64,000 bases of DNA, taken from NCBI GenBank assembly GCA_964016885.1, contig OZ024741.1, forward strand, positions 32,219,450-32,283,449, read 5' to 3'. Shown here in pieces: positions 31,318-43,841 of this stretch. The notes below the pieces were generated by a model. It was not told the origin of the DNA. It was given only the letters and a program-made list of their open reading frames with translations, and made no database searches. Both the position numbers and the translations under genes were made by a program. The first letter of the stretch is position 1, and each line of letters opens with the position of its first letter. Source of the DNA: Eledone cirrhosa (taxonomy: Eukaryota > Mollusca > Cephalopoda > Octopoda > Eledonidae).

Positions 31318-31721
31318 ATGTGGGTATCTGTGATCTATATATACTGGTCATAGACACACACACATAGACACACACATACTCACATATGTATATACACAAC
31401 TCCTCCAGCGCTCTCTCTCTCCCTCTCTCTTCAATTCTCCGTCTCTGTCTCCTTCTCTCTCCCTATGTCTCTCTCTCAACCTATTCTCTCACAAATACTA
31501 TCTCTTTCTCTCTATCCTTCTTTCTCTCTGTTTATGAAGGAACCCAGAAAACCCCTAATCTCAGGAACACGTGGTCTGATTTAAGCAAAACTTGTTTTAT
31601 TTCATATATTCCCATTTCAGGGGCAACTTCCTTTCAAAGTATTTCCCATTATCGGCCTTTTGGCAATACAGACGAACAAGCAAGCAAGCAAGCAATCACA
31701 GACATTTAGTAATATAGTAGA
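31318..31721 (-). mobile_element. Helitron-like repeat, 5' terminal part
   Basis: Plus-strand blocks: GGGTATCTGTGATCTATATA, TC-rich run, TTTATGAAGGAACCC, AAACTTGTTTTATTTCAT and GCAAGCAAGCAATCACAGAC. On the minus strand it starts TCTACTATATTACTAAATG. Matches copies at 33145, 52024 and 56255. No coding. Confidence 0.7.
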
Positions 31722-31825
31722 CCACCCGTCACTCGTGGAGTCACGTTCACTTCAAAATATTTTAAAAAAATTATGTTCACTTAAACATAATTTTTAAATA
31801 ATTAAAATATACACAGACACTTTGT
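31714..31825 (-). mobile_element. Helitron-like repeat, 3' terminal fragment abutting the previous copy
   Basis: TAGACCACCCGTCACTCGTG, GTTCACTTCAAAATATTTT and AATAATTAAAATATACACA are the family's other end. The 3' hairpin is partly conserved (CGTCACTC against GAGTCACG). Confidence 0.65.
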
Positions 31826-32086
31826 CTTTGCACGCGGCACCAGGCATAATTATTTCTTTCATCATTCGGGAATAGTTTTGTATGGCGTCAGTTTGGGATT
31901 TGAACTCGGGAATTTTATATTCTCCGAGGGAGAAGAGCCTTCTGAAGATTGCTCCCTTCTCAATGGAAATCCGCTTGGATTTTCCGTTTATTCTGGAGCA
32001 TGAAACCGCGGTAAAGGCACATATAGTAAGTACAGCAAATTTATTTAAATTTATTTTAAAACTTTTTCTCTATTTGCTAGACCTTG

Positions 32087-32091
<5 letters not shown>
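31826..32091. other. Unassigned DNA
   Basis: GTATGGCGTCAGTTTGGGAT and GAACTCGGGAATTTTATATT hint at a diverged tRNA-SINE (TTTGAACTCGG), but the match is too short to call. Confidence 0.4.

Positions 32092-32173
<82 letters not shown>
32092..32173. repeat. (TA)n microsatellite
   Basis: About 40 TA units, giving a meaningless poly-YI frame. Confidence 0.98.
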
Positions 32174-32177
<4 letters not shown>

Positions 32178-33036
32178 GAATAATCGAGTATCAGAAAATC
32201 AGCTCACGAATTAACGATAAAACAAATCCGATATGAGTGGCAGAGGGCTCAATAATTTAGATAAATCAGAGCTATAACTATCGTTAAAATACCAACACAT
32301 AAAGATTATGCCTAAAATCACCCATGCAGCCGAAAAAAGAACGACCAGGAAGATTCGGGTCACTCAAATAAAATATCAATAAATCAATAATTTAAATGAA
32401 TGTAAAAACTTACCCGGACCCGCTAGAAAGGTGTTAAATCTAGCTTCTTGGGTTTCTGCAATTCCTTAATCCGTTCACTATCAGCCCACATAAAAATATA
32501 TAAACCTATATAAGACTTCTAGGGAACGAATGGACCGGAAGAACTTTATCAACGGGTTGCGTCCGACGAATAAAGAAGTGACCCTTAGCCAGACACGCAC
32601 ATGGTGCCCAGCAAGGGAGATAACCTCTATATTAGCGAAAAATTATCGGTAATGTGGAAATCATGTGGGTATACAAAATATCACATATCGAATCAGAGTG
32701 CTCAATAGACATGTTAAAATAAACAGGAGCTATTCATCATTCAATAGAATCGACAAAAAAATGATCAATAAAATTAACTGGTCAATAGCTATGTCTAGAG
32801 CTAAATATAATAGAATAATCGAGTATCGGAAAATCAGCTCACGAATTAACGATAAAACAAATCCGATATGAGTGGCAGAGGGCTCAATAATTTAGATAAA
32901 TCACAGCTATAACTATCGTTAGAATACCAACACATAAAGATTATGCCTAAAATCACCCATGCAGCCGAAAAAGAACGACCAGGAAGATTCGGGTCACTCA
33001 AATAAAATATCAATAAATCAATAATTTAAATGAATG

Positions 33037-33038
<2 letters not shown>
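32174..33038. mobile_element. Element with about 230-bp direct terminal repeats
   Basis: 32174-32406 and 32811-33038 are nearly identical direct repeats (AATAATCGAGTATC, CAGCTCACGAATTAACG, CAGGAAGATTCGGGTCAC). The 405-bp middle has GACCCGCTAGAAAGG and GGTTGCGTCCGACG and no coding frame. Both outer ends abut TA runs. The repeats lack the TG...CA ends of retroviral LTRs. Possible readings: a tandem with a 637-bp period, or a small Penelope-like or terminal-repeat element lacking genes. Confidence 0.75.
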
Positions 33039-33068
<30 letters not shown>

Positions 33069-33144
33069 TGTCTGTGTGTGTATGTATATATAAATATATA
33101 GATAAATGTGTGTGTGTGTATACATATATATATATATGTATATA
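33039..33144. repeat. TA/TG microsatellites
   Basis: TA run, then TG/TATA imperfect runs. Confidence 0.95.
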
Positions 33145-33250
33145 TATGTGGGTGTCTGCGATCTATATATAGACATACAAACATATATATATGCACACAC
33201 GCACTCACATTATATGCACAAGAACACCATCATCTCCCCCTCTCTCTCTC

Positions 33251-33297
<47 letters not shown>

Positions 33298-33485
33298 ATG
33301 AAGGAACCCGGAAAAACGCCATATCTCGGGAACCTGTGCTTTGATTTAGGCGAAACTTGTTTTATTCCGTTTGTATCCCCATTTCAGGGTAAACTTCCTT
33401 TCAAAGTATTTTCCCATTATACGCCCTTTTGGCTGTATTACATTACAGACAAGCAAGCAATCACAGAATGTTAGTAGTATATAGA
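33145..33485 (-). mobile_element. Helitron-like repeat, 5' part with clean TC terminus
   Basis: Minus strand begins TCTATATACTACTAACATTC at 33485, a Helitron-style 5' end. Then reading leftward come the GCTTGCTTGTC block, the AACGGAATAAAACAAG block, GGGTTCC, a TC-rich run and the GGTGTCTGCGATC block. The 3' terminus is not present. Confidence 0.68.
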
Positions 33486-33499
33486 TAGATATGTACTTG

Positions 33500-33615
33500 T
33501 ATATATGTGCATAGAGATTGACAAACACACACACATACACATACAGTCACACACACACAATCACACACACACATGCACGCGCACACACACACACACTAAC
33601 ACACACAAATATATC
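33500..33615. repeat. CA-rich microsatellite
   Basis: Imperfect CA runs. Confidence 0.92.
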
Positions 33616-33617
33616 AG

Positions 33618-33682
33618 GACACAAATAAAGTAACGCACTGGTGTCGACACTAATCACTTTCCCCTAAATCAGCAACCATTTT
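33618..33682 (+). mobile_element. tRNA-SINE 3' fragment (long variant)
   Basis: AAATAAAGTAACGCACTGG and TGTCGACACTAATC match the 3' part of the longer SINE variant (compare 33990-34030). Confidence 0.55.
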
Positions 33683-33868
33683 TGGCAGTATCGGTAGAGG
33701 GTCGAACGCCATGCTTTGACGCATAGAGTTACGGCCCTGGCCATTCTGAGTTCAAATCCCGACGGGGATAACTTAGCCTTTCATCCTTACGGGGTCGATA
33801 AAATAAAGTACCAGTAATGCACTGGGTATTTGCTGGCCTTGTGCCCAAAGTAGAAACAATTATTCATA
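33683..33868 (+). mobile_element. Cephalopod tRNA-derived SINE
   Basis: GGCAGTATCGGTAGAGGGTC (A-box region), GCCATGCTTTGACGCATAG, B box GAGTTCAAATCCCGACG, CTTACGGGGTCGATAAAATA and AAAGTAGAAACAATTATT. Confidence 0.92.
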
Positions 33869-33871
33869 TTG

Positions 33872-34070
33872 ATGAAGGGTGGTGAATTCGCAGTATTATA
33901 GAGCGTTGGAAAATATGCTTTGAGGCATGTAGTTACGACGTTTTACGTTCTGAGTTAGCTTTGCCTTTCATCCTTAAGGGGTGATAAAATAAACCCCCAG
34001 TAACGCACGGGTGTCGATTCAATCGACTTTCAGCCTCTCCTCAGATGTCTGGCCTTGTACCAAATGGACT
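33872..34070 (+). mobile_element. tRNA-derived SINE, long 3' variant, diverged
   Basis: AGGGTGGTGAATTCGCAGTA, TATGCTTTGAGGCATGTAG, GCTTTGCCTTTCATCCTTAA, then GTGTCGATTCAATCGACTTT and TCTGGCCTTGTACC. The B box is partly deleted (GTTCTGAGTTAGC). It is tandem behind the preceding SINE. Confidence 0.75.
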
Positions 34071-34770
34071 CTCACGTCTCGAATAATCGTCCCATCCCCC
34101 GCTTATCAATTTTTCAGACCCTCTCCCCCAAGCTTATTAAATTTTGCTAATCGATCTCCGGGGAAATTTTATTTTAAGTGGTAGCATACCTGCACCAATT
34201 AATTTTCTTTATACATTCAAAAACATTATACATCACAGAGAAGGACATTACTAGAAATCCCATACCTTATAAAATAAATAGAATGGGTAAGAAATGTGAA
34301 CTAAACAATTAATTCTGTGTTTTTAAAATATCAAGGGAGACAAACTAGAGATTTTCCAGCCCTTCCGCTTATTCCCACATCCCCCATTATTTGAAATCCG
34401 AGAGTAGACAATTATTTTTGTTGTTGTGTTTAGATTTATTAACAGCACCATTTCCCTTGAGTCACATTCCAGTTTTATTTTTAAAATGCAGAACGCAAAC
34501 TAAAGACACTGTTGTAGGGAATGAAGAAAAATATTTTATTTGAGTATCACTGTTATGCTTTTCTAACATTCGCATGTATGCGGGATAACTTAAGATATGC
34601 ATGCATGCATAGCCCTGTAACTTCAGGGGAAGTTGTTGCGGCTCAGTATTGACATATAGCGTTTATTTGACATGACGGATTCCATCTCTTTTCCACGTCT
34701 AGATACAGCAAATTTCTTCCAGAGAAGGATAGAGAGTAAGAGAATGGAAGTGAGAGGAAGATATAGAGGA
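34071..34770. other. Unique DNA, no gene recognised
   Basis: No repeats or coding signals recognised. Confidence 0.5.
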
Positions 34771-34774
34771 TGAG

Positions 34775-34925
34775 TGGAACCCAGTACTAGAATGGTATTT
34801 TTTCGGCCTCGAATGGATGAAAGTTGACCTGGGTGGGATTTGAAGTTAGAGAGTAGAACAACGAAACGAATACAGCAAAGCATTATATCCGACGTGCTAT
34901 TGACTCTGCCATTTCACCGCCAACT
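34775..34925 (-). mobile_element. Old diverged tRNA-derived SINE
   Basis: Plus-strand reading GGATGAAAGTTGACCTGGGT, GGGATTTGAAGTTAGAGAG, CAAAGCATTATATCCGACG and GCCATTTCACCGCC is the reverse complement layout of the SINE head with strong divergence. Confidence 0.65.
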
Positions 34926-35640
34926 TAAGATGTATGCCGATCTTATTCTGATTTCAAAGCAAATCATAGGCTTCTCCGTACACACTGAAAATTCTATAAC
35001 AGAACCGTTAGGCAAATAGGATTATATGTTGCTTGACATAAGAAGATAGAAATTTGTAAAAAGTTATATATAACTCAAAAGACATATGAATTACAATAAT
35101 TAATTTGGTGTTAATATATTTAATGGATACAGCATTAAAATGTTACTGCAAATATTTATGCGGGGAGGAAATACAGAAATGGCTGCCAATAATATCGTTT
35201 ATTGTAAATGTTATTAACATTTTTGTTCAGCGGTTACGAGGAACATCTCCGGAAATTGACTAATTATTACTTTAGCAAGTATGCCGATGGCTAAGCTACA
35301 CTGATGGACAATAATAATAAGAAATGTTCGTATTTGACAAATATAATAAAACTAATATTAATTATTGACAAATATTTGATTTCCTCAAAACAATTATTTT
35401 TAGATATATTGTTAATGTCCCTTGCAATGAATATGTTAACATTACATTAACGAGGTTTTCTTCCCCAGGATAATATTTCTGATTAATTTCTTTAAAAATG
35501 AATGTTTTCTTTCCTCAGATGCCCTGCGTATATCTAAACTATAATAAAGTAAGGAGTGCCGGAATGCGTAAGGTTTTTTTTATCACATTAGTAAAATGTA
35601 TAATTTTTTATCACATTAGTAAATGAGTTGGATTACTTTG
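34926..35640. other. Unique AT-rich DNA
   Basis: No gene. TATCACATTAGTAAA occurs twice near 35580-35620 as a short tandem duplication. Confidence 0.5.
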
Positions 35641-35644
35641 AATA

Positions 35645-35840
35645 AATAATTATTTCTACTTTTGGCACAAGGCCAGCAATTACCCAGTGTATTACTGGTA
35701 CTTTATTTTATCAACCCTGTAAGGATGAAAGGCAAAGTTAACCTCGGCGGGATTTGAACTCAGATCATAAATGGACGTAACTCTATGCGTCAAAGCATGG
35801 CTTCCGACCCTCTACCGATACTGCCACTCCACCGCCCTTT
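35645..35840 (-). mobile_element. Cephalopod tRNA-derived SINE
   Basis: Reverse-complement layout: TTTCTACTTTTGGCACAAGG, ATTACTGGTACTTTATTTTA, GGATGAAAGGCAAAGTTAAC, GGGATTTGAACTC (B box), CAAAGCATGGCTTCCGACC and CTGCCACTCCACCGCCC. Complete. Confidence 0.92.
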
Positions 35841-35920
35841 GAATAAATAATTGTTTCTTCTTTCGGCACAAGGCCAGCAATTATCCAGTACATTACTGGT
35901 ACTTTATTTGAATAAATAAT
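35841..35920 (-). mobile_element. SINE 3' fragment
   Basis: GTTTCTTCTTTCGGCACAAG and ATTACTGGTACTTTATTTG, then divergence. 5' truncated, adjacent to the full copy. The sequence TTTGAATAAATAATT precedes both copies, at 35638 and 35838. Confidence 0.8.
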
Positions 35921-36720
35921 GAATGAATATTACATAATTTATCTACTAAGTTTTGTATCTGTTGATTAAATATATTTTATTGTTTATTTGAAGATTCACT
36001 TCTTTAAAATTTTCAAATGTCAACACTTCCGGTTAGTGATGGCTTAAATAAACATTCATATATTTCCGTCACTAATTTTCTCCTAATGCAGTTTATATAT
36101 AATACCGTGTTTTTTTAATGTATCATTACTGATTACATAAGACAGTGTAACGCAGTCTTCGTTCAATTTCTGTGGATATTGTCAATTACGATTTTATTTG
36201 ATTTATCAGATCTACATGCATATATACTTGCGTATAATATCAGTATGCACACTACACATGCTAGCAGAAAAAACACCCTGCTAGTATGTATAAAACAGTG
36301 GGAATAGTTGAGGAACAAAAAACAAAGAACTCCTACCTTAACACATTTAATGTTCTTGATATTCCGTCTGCAAAGGCCCTAAATATTACATGAAGAGAAC
36401 GGTAAATATTTATCTTCTGACTAAATATCAGAATTATTAGATATTTCCAAGTGAGAATTTAATATAGCATTTGTAAATCAATCAGTTTTGTTTGATTTTA
36501 TTTAATTGGATATATCTACAAAGAACAGTTTGATTTTTCACATGACCTGTCAATACAATCTCTGAAATGTGAATTTTTGACAATTCGCATGGTTGTAAGT
36601 TAATATCATTTTTCATTTTTTTTTCTTAGGTGTTTTTATTTATACAACTGTCTCCGGTCACATAATCTCCAATTTACTCCTCTAAGCACATCAAATATCG
36701 CCATCACCTTTCCACACATT
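35921..36720. other. Unique AT-rich DNA
   Basis: No gene. TTTAAAATTTTCAAATGTCA and ACACTTCCGGTTA at 36010 match inverted sequence at 50620-50670, so a small old repeat fragment is present. Confidence 0.45.
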
Positions 36721-36721
36721 A

Positions 36722-36915
36722 TGGTGGATTGGCAGTATCGGTGGAGGGTCGGATGCCATGCTTTCCAGCATAGTTACGTCCCTTTACGGCCTGATTTCAA
36801 ATCCTGCCGAGGTTAACTTTGCCTTTCATCCTTACGGGGTCGATAAAATAAAGTACCAGTAATGTACTGGGTATTTCTGGCCTCGTTCCAAAAGTAGAAA
36901 CAATTATTTGTTTTA
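36722..36915 (+). mobile_element. Cephalopod tRNA-derived SINE
   Basis: GGTGGATTGGCAGTATCGG, GGATGCCATGCTTTCCAGC, TTTCAAATCCTGCCGAGG, CTTACGGGGTCGATAAAATA and AAAAGTAGAAACAATTATT. Confidence 0.92.
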
Positions 36916-37410
36916 TATTTTTTTCACAGTTTATTTCTAATAATTACTTCTCAAAAGCATTTGGTTATGACAAATGAAATATGAACAACACCCTCTCTCT
37001 CTCTTGTTCTCCTGCCTCTTCCCCTCCCTCTCTCTCAACACGCACGCGTAATTCCCATCTGCGAAATTGTATTCACAAGTTGTTGCCAATCTCATTCTAT
37101 ATAAAAAAAATATGTATTGGAAGCAAACGCAGAATGTTAGTGATGTAAAGCGAACGTATAACCACTCAAAAATGCCTGCATTCTCATTTTCTAAGCAACC
37201 TAAGAACACATTTAGCATCTTCTTGTCTTTCCTGGCTACTAAATCCCACCTTTAGAAAAATAAGCCTTATTCGTTTGTTGAATGTATGTGAATAAGACTT
37301 TGATAACACTATTACCTCAAAGTAGGTTGAAAAAAAAAAAACATTAACATTTCTTTAAATATTGCCGCATGAATAATTCAAGAGGTGAATGGAGGGATAT
37401 ATTGCATTAT
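36916..37410. other. Unique DNA, no gene recognised
   Basis: Open frames on both strands near 36937-37255 are short and carry no motif. Confidence 0.45.
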
Positions 37411-37411
37411 T

Positions 37412-37578
37412 GAGATCAAAAAGCGGTGTATTAAAGTCAAAAGAACGTTGGAAAGAATGCCTTGTGATATTAAGTTCAGCAATCTACGCTCTTAGTTCAA
37501 ATCTACTAAGGTCAACTTTCGAGTTTCGTTCCTTCGGGATGGAAAAAAATCAGATACTAGTCAAATACCGGAGTTACC
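37412..37578 (+). mobile_element. Diverged tRNA-derived SINE (long variant)
   Basis: GAACGTTGGAAAGAATGCCT, TTAGTTCAAATCTACTAAGG, TTCGTTCCTTCGGGATGG and GATACTAGTCAAATACCGG parallel the SINE body. Head and tail poorly preserved. Confidence 0.65.
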
Positions 37579-37635
<57 letters not shown>

Positions 37636-37675
37636 CTCTCTCTCTCACCTCTTTCTCACTCCTATCTCTCTGCGC
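37579..37675. repeat. (TC)n microsatellite
   Basis: TC run of about 30 units, then an irregular TC-rich tract. Confidence 0.97.
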
Positions 37676-38530
37676 CGAGGATGGGGAGAAGTTATTTAGG
37701 TGTCCTATGGACAATCTTATGTGATATGCTGGTCATTTCTGTTACCGTCTAGTCCATTTATGATTCCAGGATTTCTTTTAATCATATTGTATTCAAACCT
37801 TCTGTAAGGATAAATTCCATCTTTATGCAATCGATCATCACACGAGTAAATCAATAAGTTATTTTCCTTTATTTCTTCCATGTTTTCTGTATATATGCTT
37901 TCATTTAGATTTATCCTAGAATAGTTACCTTCCAAATACATTCATATATCTACCGATTCTACAATTGTCCTATTGTCTTATAACTAGAATTTCTGCCTAG
38001 CACCTTTAATACTCACCGAAATAAATATATTATGTATCCACTAACTTTATTAATTTTCATGAGACAGAGTGAATGAGCTTGTTATTCTCTACCAAATTTG
38101 CATATCTCAAAGAAGAATTTCGTTACATCCTAGCGACAGTTGTCTAATGGCGATATTGATGTATTCTAGGAGAGTACGGTGTAAAAATTATGAAAAAGCA
38201 GTGACTGTGTTGTTACAACTTCAAGTAAAGGATGTATACGTTGTTATGAGACGGTATTGTAGGAAAGTGTCGACAGTCTTGAACTGTTTTCTGGTTTACC
38301 AGAGTCAAAATGTCATCCATCATTTTAAAATAGTTGTTTGTGTGTACGTGAGATAGTGATACACATCTACATATGTTGATCAGATAATAATAGCAGAATG
38401 GTATTGGTATTTTAGTTGCTGTTGATGTAACATTTGTATTTTACATTTGTGTGTTTATATGTCAACATTCAACATTGAACTGTAATTAAAAATTCACAGA
38501 CATTCAACAAAAAAACAAGTATATATACAC
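37676..38530. other. Unique DNA, no gene recognised
   Basis: Two frames of 74 (37717-37941, minus) and 95 codons (38069-38356, plus) have no recognisable motif. Confidence 0.45.
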
Positions 38531-38875
<345 letters not shown>

Positions 38876-38876
<1 letters not shown>

Positions 38877-39840
38877 TATATGCATATACGTATAAAGAGA
38901 GATAAATAGAGAGGGAGATAACGTGAGAAAGAGAAAGAAACAGGAACATATATTTTAAATGTCGTTTTACTATTGTACAAATTGAAATATTTCGTTCGGC
39001 CCATGGATGGCTTAAATGTTATCTCTTTATGTAAATGTCAGTTTACCTTTCTATGAATACCATTGGATGTATGTTGCCCTCAACAACCATTACCACTTCC
39101 ACCATCGCCTCCATAGAAACAGCAAGAACAACAATGGGGGAAGGGAGGTTGATTAGATAGAGAGAGCAAGAAAGAAAGAAAAAAAGAGACAGAGTGAGAG
39201 TGAAAGCAATGGAAATAGATTGTAATGGTAGGTCACTGTCTAATCGTATGAATTCTTCGAATCTTCCAATGACATTGTGTAAGTAAATGAATATCACATC
39301 TTTTTTTCTATCGCAGCTAAACATTTACCTGTTCAGGTCAATGAAGGAGTGTCTACTCAGTCTCCGAAAACACGAGATATAGAAGTAATACTTTTCTCAT
39401 TGACACAAAAGCATGTCCAGCAAACTTCAGTCTCTTATGTGCTACTTTCGAGCTGACTTTTGGGAGGCACCCCTACATCTCTGAGATCTTCATCCTCAGT
39501 GTATACTAATTATTATTCAGAGCCATCCTCAACATTCTCATGTAGCACCCATCCACTATCTGAGTGAGTTTCTTGGTCAGTAAGGCAACCTTCTAGATAT
39601 AGCATTCAAATCTGCCTTAAATCAAACCCCTGTCGTTTTAATTAAAGATAATTCAGTATCTAGTTAAAAATACAGTATTATTGGTGAAGTCAAAAATGCC
39701 GTTGATCGTCAACCTGCTCAATAGATGTTAATCAGGGAGTAAATAGCAATAGTACTTGGATATTGTGCATATGTAAATAAGACCGTTACTACAGCAAACA
39801 GTCTACAGACAAACATCAAAGACCGTATATTATACACTAA
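38876..39840. other. Unique DNA, no gene recognised
   Basis: Contains a purine-rich GAAAGAAAG stretch at 39160-39200. No coding motif or repeat family recognised. Confidence 0.45.
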
Positions 39841-39849
39841 AAACTGTAT

Positions 39850-40661
<812 letters not shown>

Positions 40662-40664
40662 TAA

Positions 40665-40820
<156 letters not shown>

Positions 40821-40839
40821 ATAAATAGATAGATATGTG

Positions 40840-41046
40840 AGTCCCGGGTTCGACGGGGGTAACTACAGTAAGTATGGTACTTAATACATTAGTAGATTGT
40901 ATACAACAGAATTGAATGTAGAAATGGTTTCTACAGGACTAGAACTGTTTCATTTGAAGGAAATCACCAGAAAAGCTCGTGATAATTTCCATCGAATGAA
41001 ACACCTCTAGATGTGTAGAAGCCATTCTATATTCAATTTTGTCTAC
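40840..41046. mobile_element. Foldback element, family 4, decayed hammerheads on both arms
   Basis: Arms around 40918-40968 and 40985-41046 are imperfectly inverted (CTACAGGACTAGAACTG on the left; CACCTCTAGATGTGTAGAAG on the right). Sequence relates to the palindrome at 51838 (GGGTAACTACAGTAAGTA, GACTAGAACTGTTTCATT). The right arm keeps GAA, stem III ACAC/GTGT with an 8-nt loop and A17 (40998-41017), but the core CTGATGA has decayed. The left arm on the minus strand reads CTGGTGA with stem III ACAG/CTGT. Confidence 0.75.
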
Positions 41047-41055
41047 ACAAACGCG

Positions 41056-41060
41056 CATTC

Positions 41061-41137
<77 letters not shown>
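41056..41137. repeat. (TA)n microsatellite
   Basis: TA run of about 38 units. Confidence 0.98.
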
Positions 41138-41139
<2 letters not shown>

Positions 41140-41335
41140 TATCGTCGATTAGTCACGGTTGTCCCCTTTGCTTCTGCTGGACACCACCATAGGGTGTTAG
41201 CCCCGGTGTTTGCATAGCTACAGCTTCCTAAAACCGTATTTCTTTATGAATACGAAATTTCTATACATATTTTATAAAGCTATGCTTGAAGCGAAATCTT
41301 ATTTCTTTTATATATAAGTGAGTGTGTGTGTATAT
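41138..41335. other. Short unassigned stretch
   Basis: Includes TAGTCACGGTTGTCCCC. No known family. Confidence 0.45.
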
Positions 41336-41338
41336 ATT

Positions 41339-41436
<98 letters not shown>

Positions 41437-41464
41437 GATACATACATACACACACATATATGCG

Positions 41465-41496
<32 letters not shown>

Positions 41497-41500
41497 GTAA
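41336..41500. repeat. (TA)n microsatellites
   Basis: TA runs interrupted by TACATA/CACACA. Confidence 0.97.
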
Positions 41501-41579
41501 TAATTAATTTGAAGTCTAAAATCCAAAGAAGACTCGATAAGGATAAATATATATCAAATATATAAGAATCGTAGATCAA

Positions 41580-41754
41580 ATATTTATTAAAATAACAGAT
41601 TAAATTTTAAGCAAAGAATCGCTGCTTTCACCCTTAACGGGATCTTCTAAAACTACAAAAGTCAATCTGAGAACGCAGAAGTGAATATTTCGAAAAACGT
41701 TAATGGTGAAAGCAGCGATTCTTTGCTTAAACTTTAATCTGTTATTTTAATAAA

Positions 41755-41755
<1 letters not shown>
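41580..41755. mobile_element. Palindromic pair, family 5 (hammerhead-like, decayed)
   Basis: Left arm 41588-41640 (AACAGATTAAATTTTAAGCA, TCGCTGCTTTCACCC) is inverted at 41705-41750. Single copies of the same unit lie at 44981 and 50460. The left arm on the minus strand has stem II CCC/GGG and stem III AGCA/TGCT around GAA, but the core reads TAGAAGA. Confidence 0.8.

Positions 41756-41756
<1 letters not shown>

Positions 41757-41840
<84 letters not shown>
41757..41840. repeat. (TC)n-(TA)n compound microsatellite
   Basis: TC run followed by TA run. Confidence 0.98.
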
Positions 41841-41842
<2 letters not shown>

Positions 41843-42309
41843 CGAAGATTGCTGGTATAAATACTGCGTCTTTCGGCCAGCGTCTAGCTCACTCAGCAAA
41901 TCTAGTGAATTGCAGTTATGCAGCTGAAATCACTTGTTCAGAGCACATATATTTAGTTTTACTGTAGAGTGTTGGCTATGTTTTTAATTAGAGCAGGAAG
42001 TTGAAATACCTGAATGATCGTTTCTATGTAATATTTCCTTACAAATGCAGATTTTACTACTGCAATGTTTAGAAAATCGCGTAAATTCAGCAGATAATTA
42101 CGCAATCGGGCTATTCCACGTCATCAGCAGGACTGCCCTATAATATTATGCGATATTTCCATGCAGTATGAGTAAGCTTTTACTGCTGGACACACCATAC
42201 AACAGTTCATGACATTCAGTCAGCCTCAAATGAAAAAAGAATTAAATTCTCGCAGATGATAACACGTGATTTTGGTAGTTAAATTCAAACAATACACACA
42301 CACACAGAC

Positions 42310-42315
<6 letters not shown>
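41841..42315. other. Unique DNA, no gene recognised
   Basis: Moderate GC, no motif. A CA run at its right end. Confidence 0.45.
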
Positions 42316-42394
<79 letters not shown>

Positions 42395-42395
42395 C
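42316..42395. repeat. (TA)n microsatellite
   Basis: TA run of about 38 units with one TAAATA interruption. Confidence 0.98.
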
Positions 42396-42776
42396 ATGCA
42401 TTTGTCTGTATTATCAAAAGTACACTGGGTTATGCAACAACAGATTTGCATGAAAGCCTGGACATGATGGAATTTTCAAGAAATAATAAAACAATCTAAA
42501 TGCAAACGAGTGGGATTTCATTGAAGATTTGTAAAAAAGTTCAAAGATTCTTTATTTGTGCTACACATGAACATATGATAATGAGACATGTTCATCCATT
42601 ACACGTATGCAATTAGATCTATCTATACGTACGTCTACATATATGTACACATTAATTCGTATATTCAGAACTCTCTGGAAAGTTAGAATTAAATATAAGC
42701 CTTGTCACTTTGATTTTGATTTAAGGAAATCTCATAGAAAATCATGCATAACCTTCATGCACACGTATTTATGTAC

Positions 42777-42777
<1 letters not shown>
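42396..42777. other. Unique DNA, no gene recognised
   Basis: No motif recognised. Confidence 0.45.

Positions 42778-42860
<83 letters not shown>
42778..42860. repeat. (TA)n microsatellite
   Basis: About 40 TA units. Confidence 0.98.
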
Positions 42861-42863
<3 letters not shown>

Positions 42864-43102
42864 ATACATAAACAGAGAAAGCCTTAAGCGATACTCCGAC
42901 CAACTCCATCTTACTCAACAAACATTAGGATATACCTAATTATTATCCTAATTTAGCGTTCCGGATGCTAACTAATCAGTATTTCGTGGATAGCTGGTTG
43001 TATTATTTTATATGAGACATTATTAAATAAATATCTCTTTCCTTCCAGACGCTCGTTTCGTTATAAGATTTCTACAATTTGGGATAAATAATTTCCAGAT
43101 TA

Positions 43103-43104
<2 letters not shown>
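42861..43104. other. Unassigned DNA between TA tracts
   Basis: No family recognised. Probably part of a repeat, given TA tracts on both sides. Confidence 0.4.

Positions 43105-43191
<87 letters not shown>
43105..43191. repeat. (TA)n microsatellite
   Basis: About 42 TA units. Confidence 0.98.
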
Positions 43192-43194
<3 letters not shown>

Positions 43195-43408
43195 CTTTTA
43201 AATTGAGTCAGGCAAACCCTATTGTCTATAGTTAGTATTCCTTTCACCTTAGCGAATCTGTTCCCTTACCATCTGAACACATATATGTATATATCTGTGT
43301 TCGTCTTTCCTTTATATTCAATTATATTATACGGCTCGGAAAAATCTCTTTCCTAGAGCTATTTTATTGTAAAAGACTATTTTGAGTTTCTAACTCAATA
43401 TATATATA

Positions 43409-43841
43409 TACTAGACCTGAAAATGCGCAAGCTCAAAAGAGCCGTAGAATTTTATAATAAACCTTCAAAGGTGTGGGACTAGAGTTGTTGCTCAAATATA
43501 TTGTAATCATTATCTATCGTACACTCTGTGGCATCCTTTAAAAGAGATTCATAACGAACTCAAGACACACGATAATTATTGAAGCTAATGTTCAATATCT
43601 CATGTTTAGTAATGATTAATACGAAATGCACTTAAACCGATTTCTATATTATAAATTCACTTAAATAATTATCGTGCCGTCTTGAGTTCGTTATGAGTCT
43701 CTTTTTTATAAAAGGATGCCACAGAGTGTACGATAGATAATCATTACAATATTTTTGAACAACAACTCTAGTCCCACACTTTTGAAGGTTCATTATAACA
43801 TTCTGTGGCTCTTTTGGGCTTGCGCATTTTTCAGGTCTAGT
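43409..43841. mobile_element. Foldback transposon with about 172-bp arms
   Basis: Arms 43409-43581 and 43668-43841. Ends read ACTAGACCTGAAAATGCGCA and its inverse; inner ends are GAACTCAAGAC...CGATAATTATT. The arms differ at scattered bases (for example CTCAAAAG versus CCCAAAAG), so the copy is not young. The 86-bp centre is unrelated and there is no coding. No hammerhead core found. Likely a MITE; superfamily uncertain. Confidence 0.9.

Noticed and set aside
32174..33038. LTR retrotransposon
   Set aside because: Direct repeats lack TG...CA ends, and there is no primer-binding site, polypurine tract or gag-pol coding that I can see.
43409..43841. Hammerhead in the 433-bp foldback
   Set aside because: CCTGAAAA near the ends is not CUGANGA, and no GAAA/stem III pair is at the right distance.
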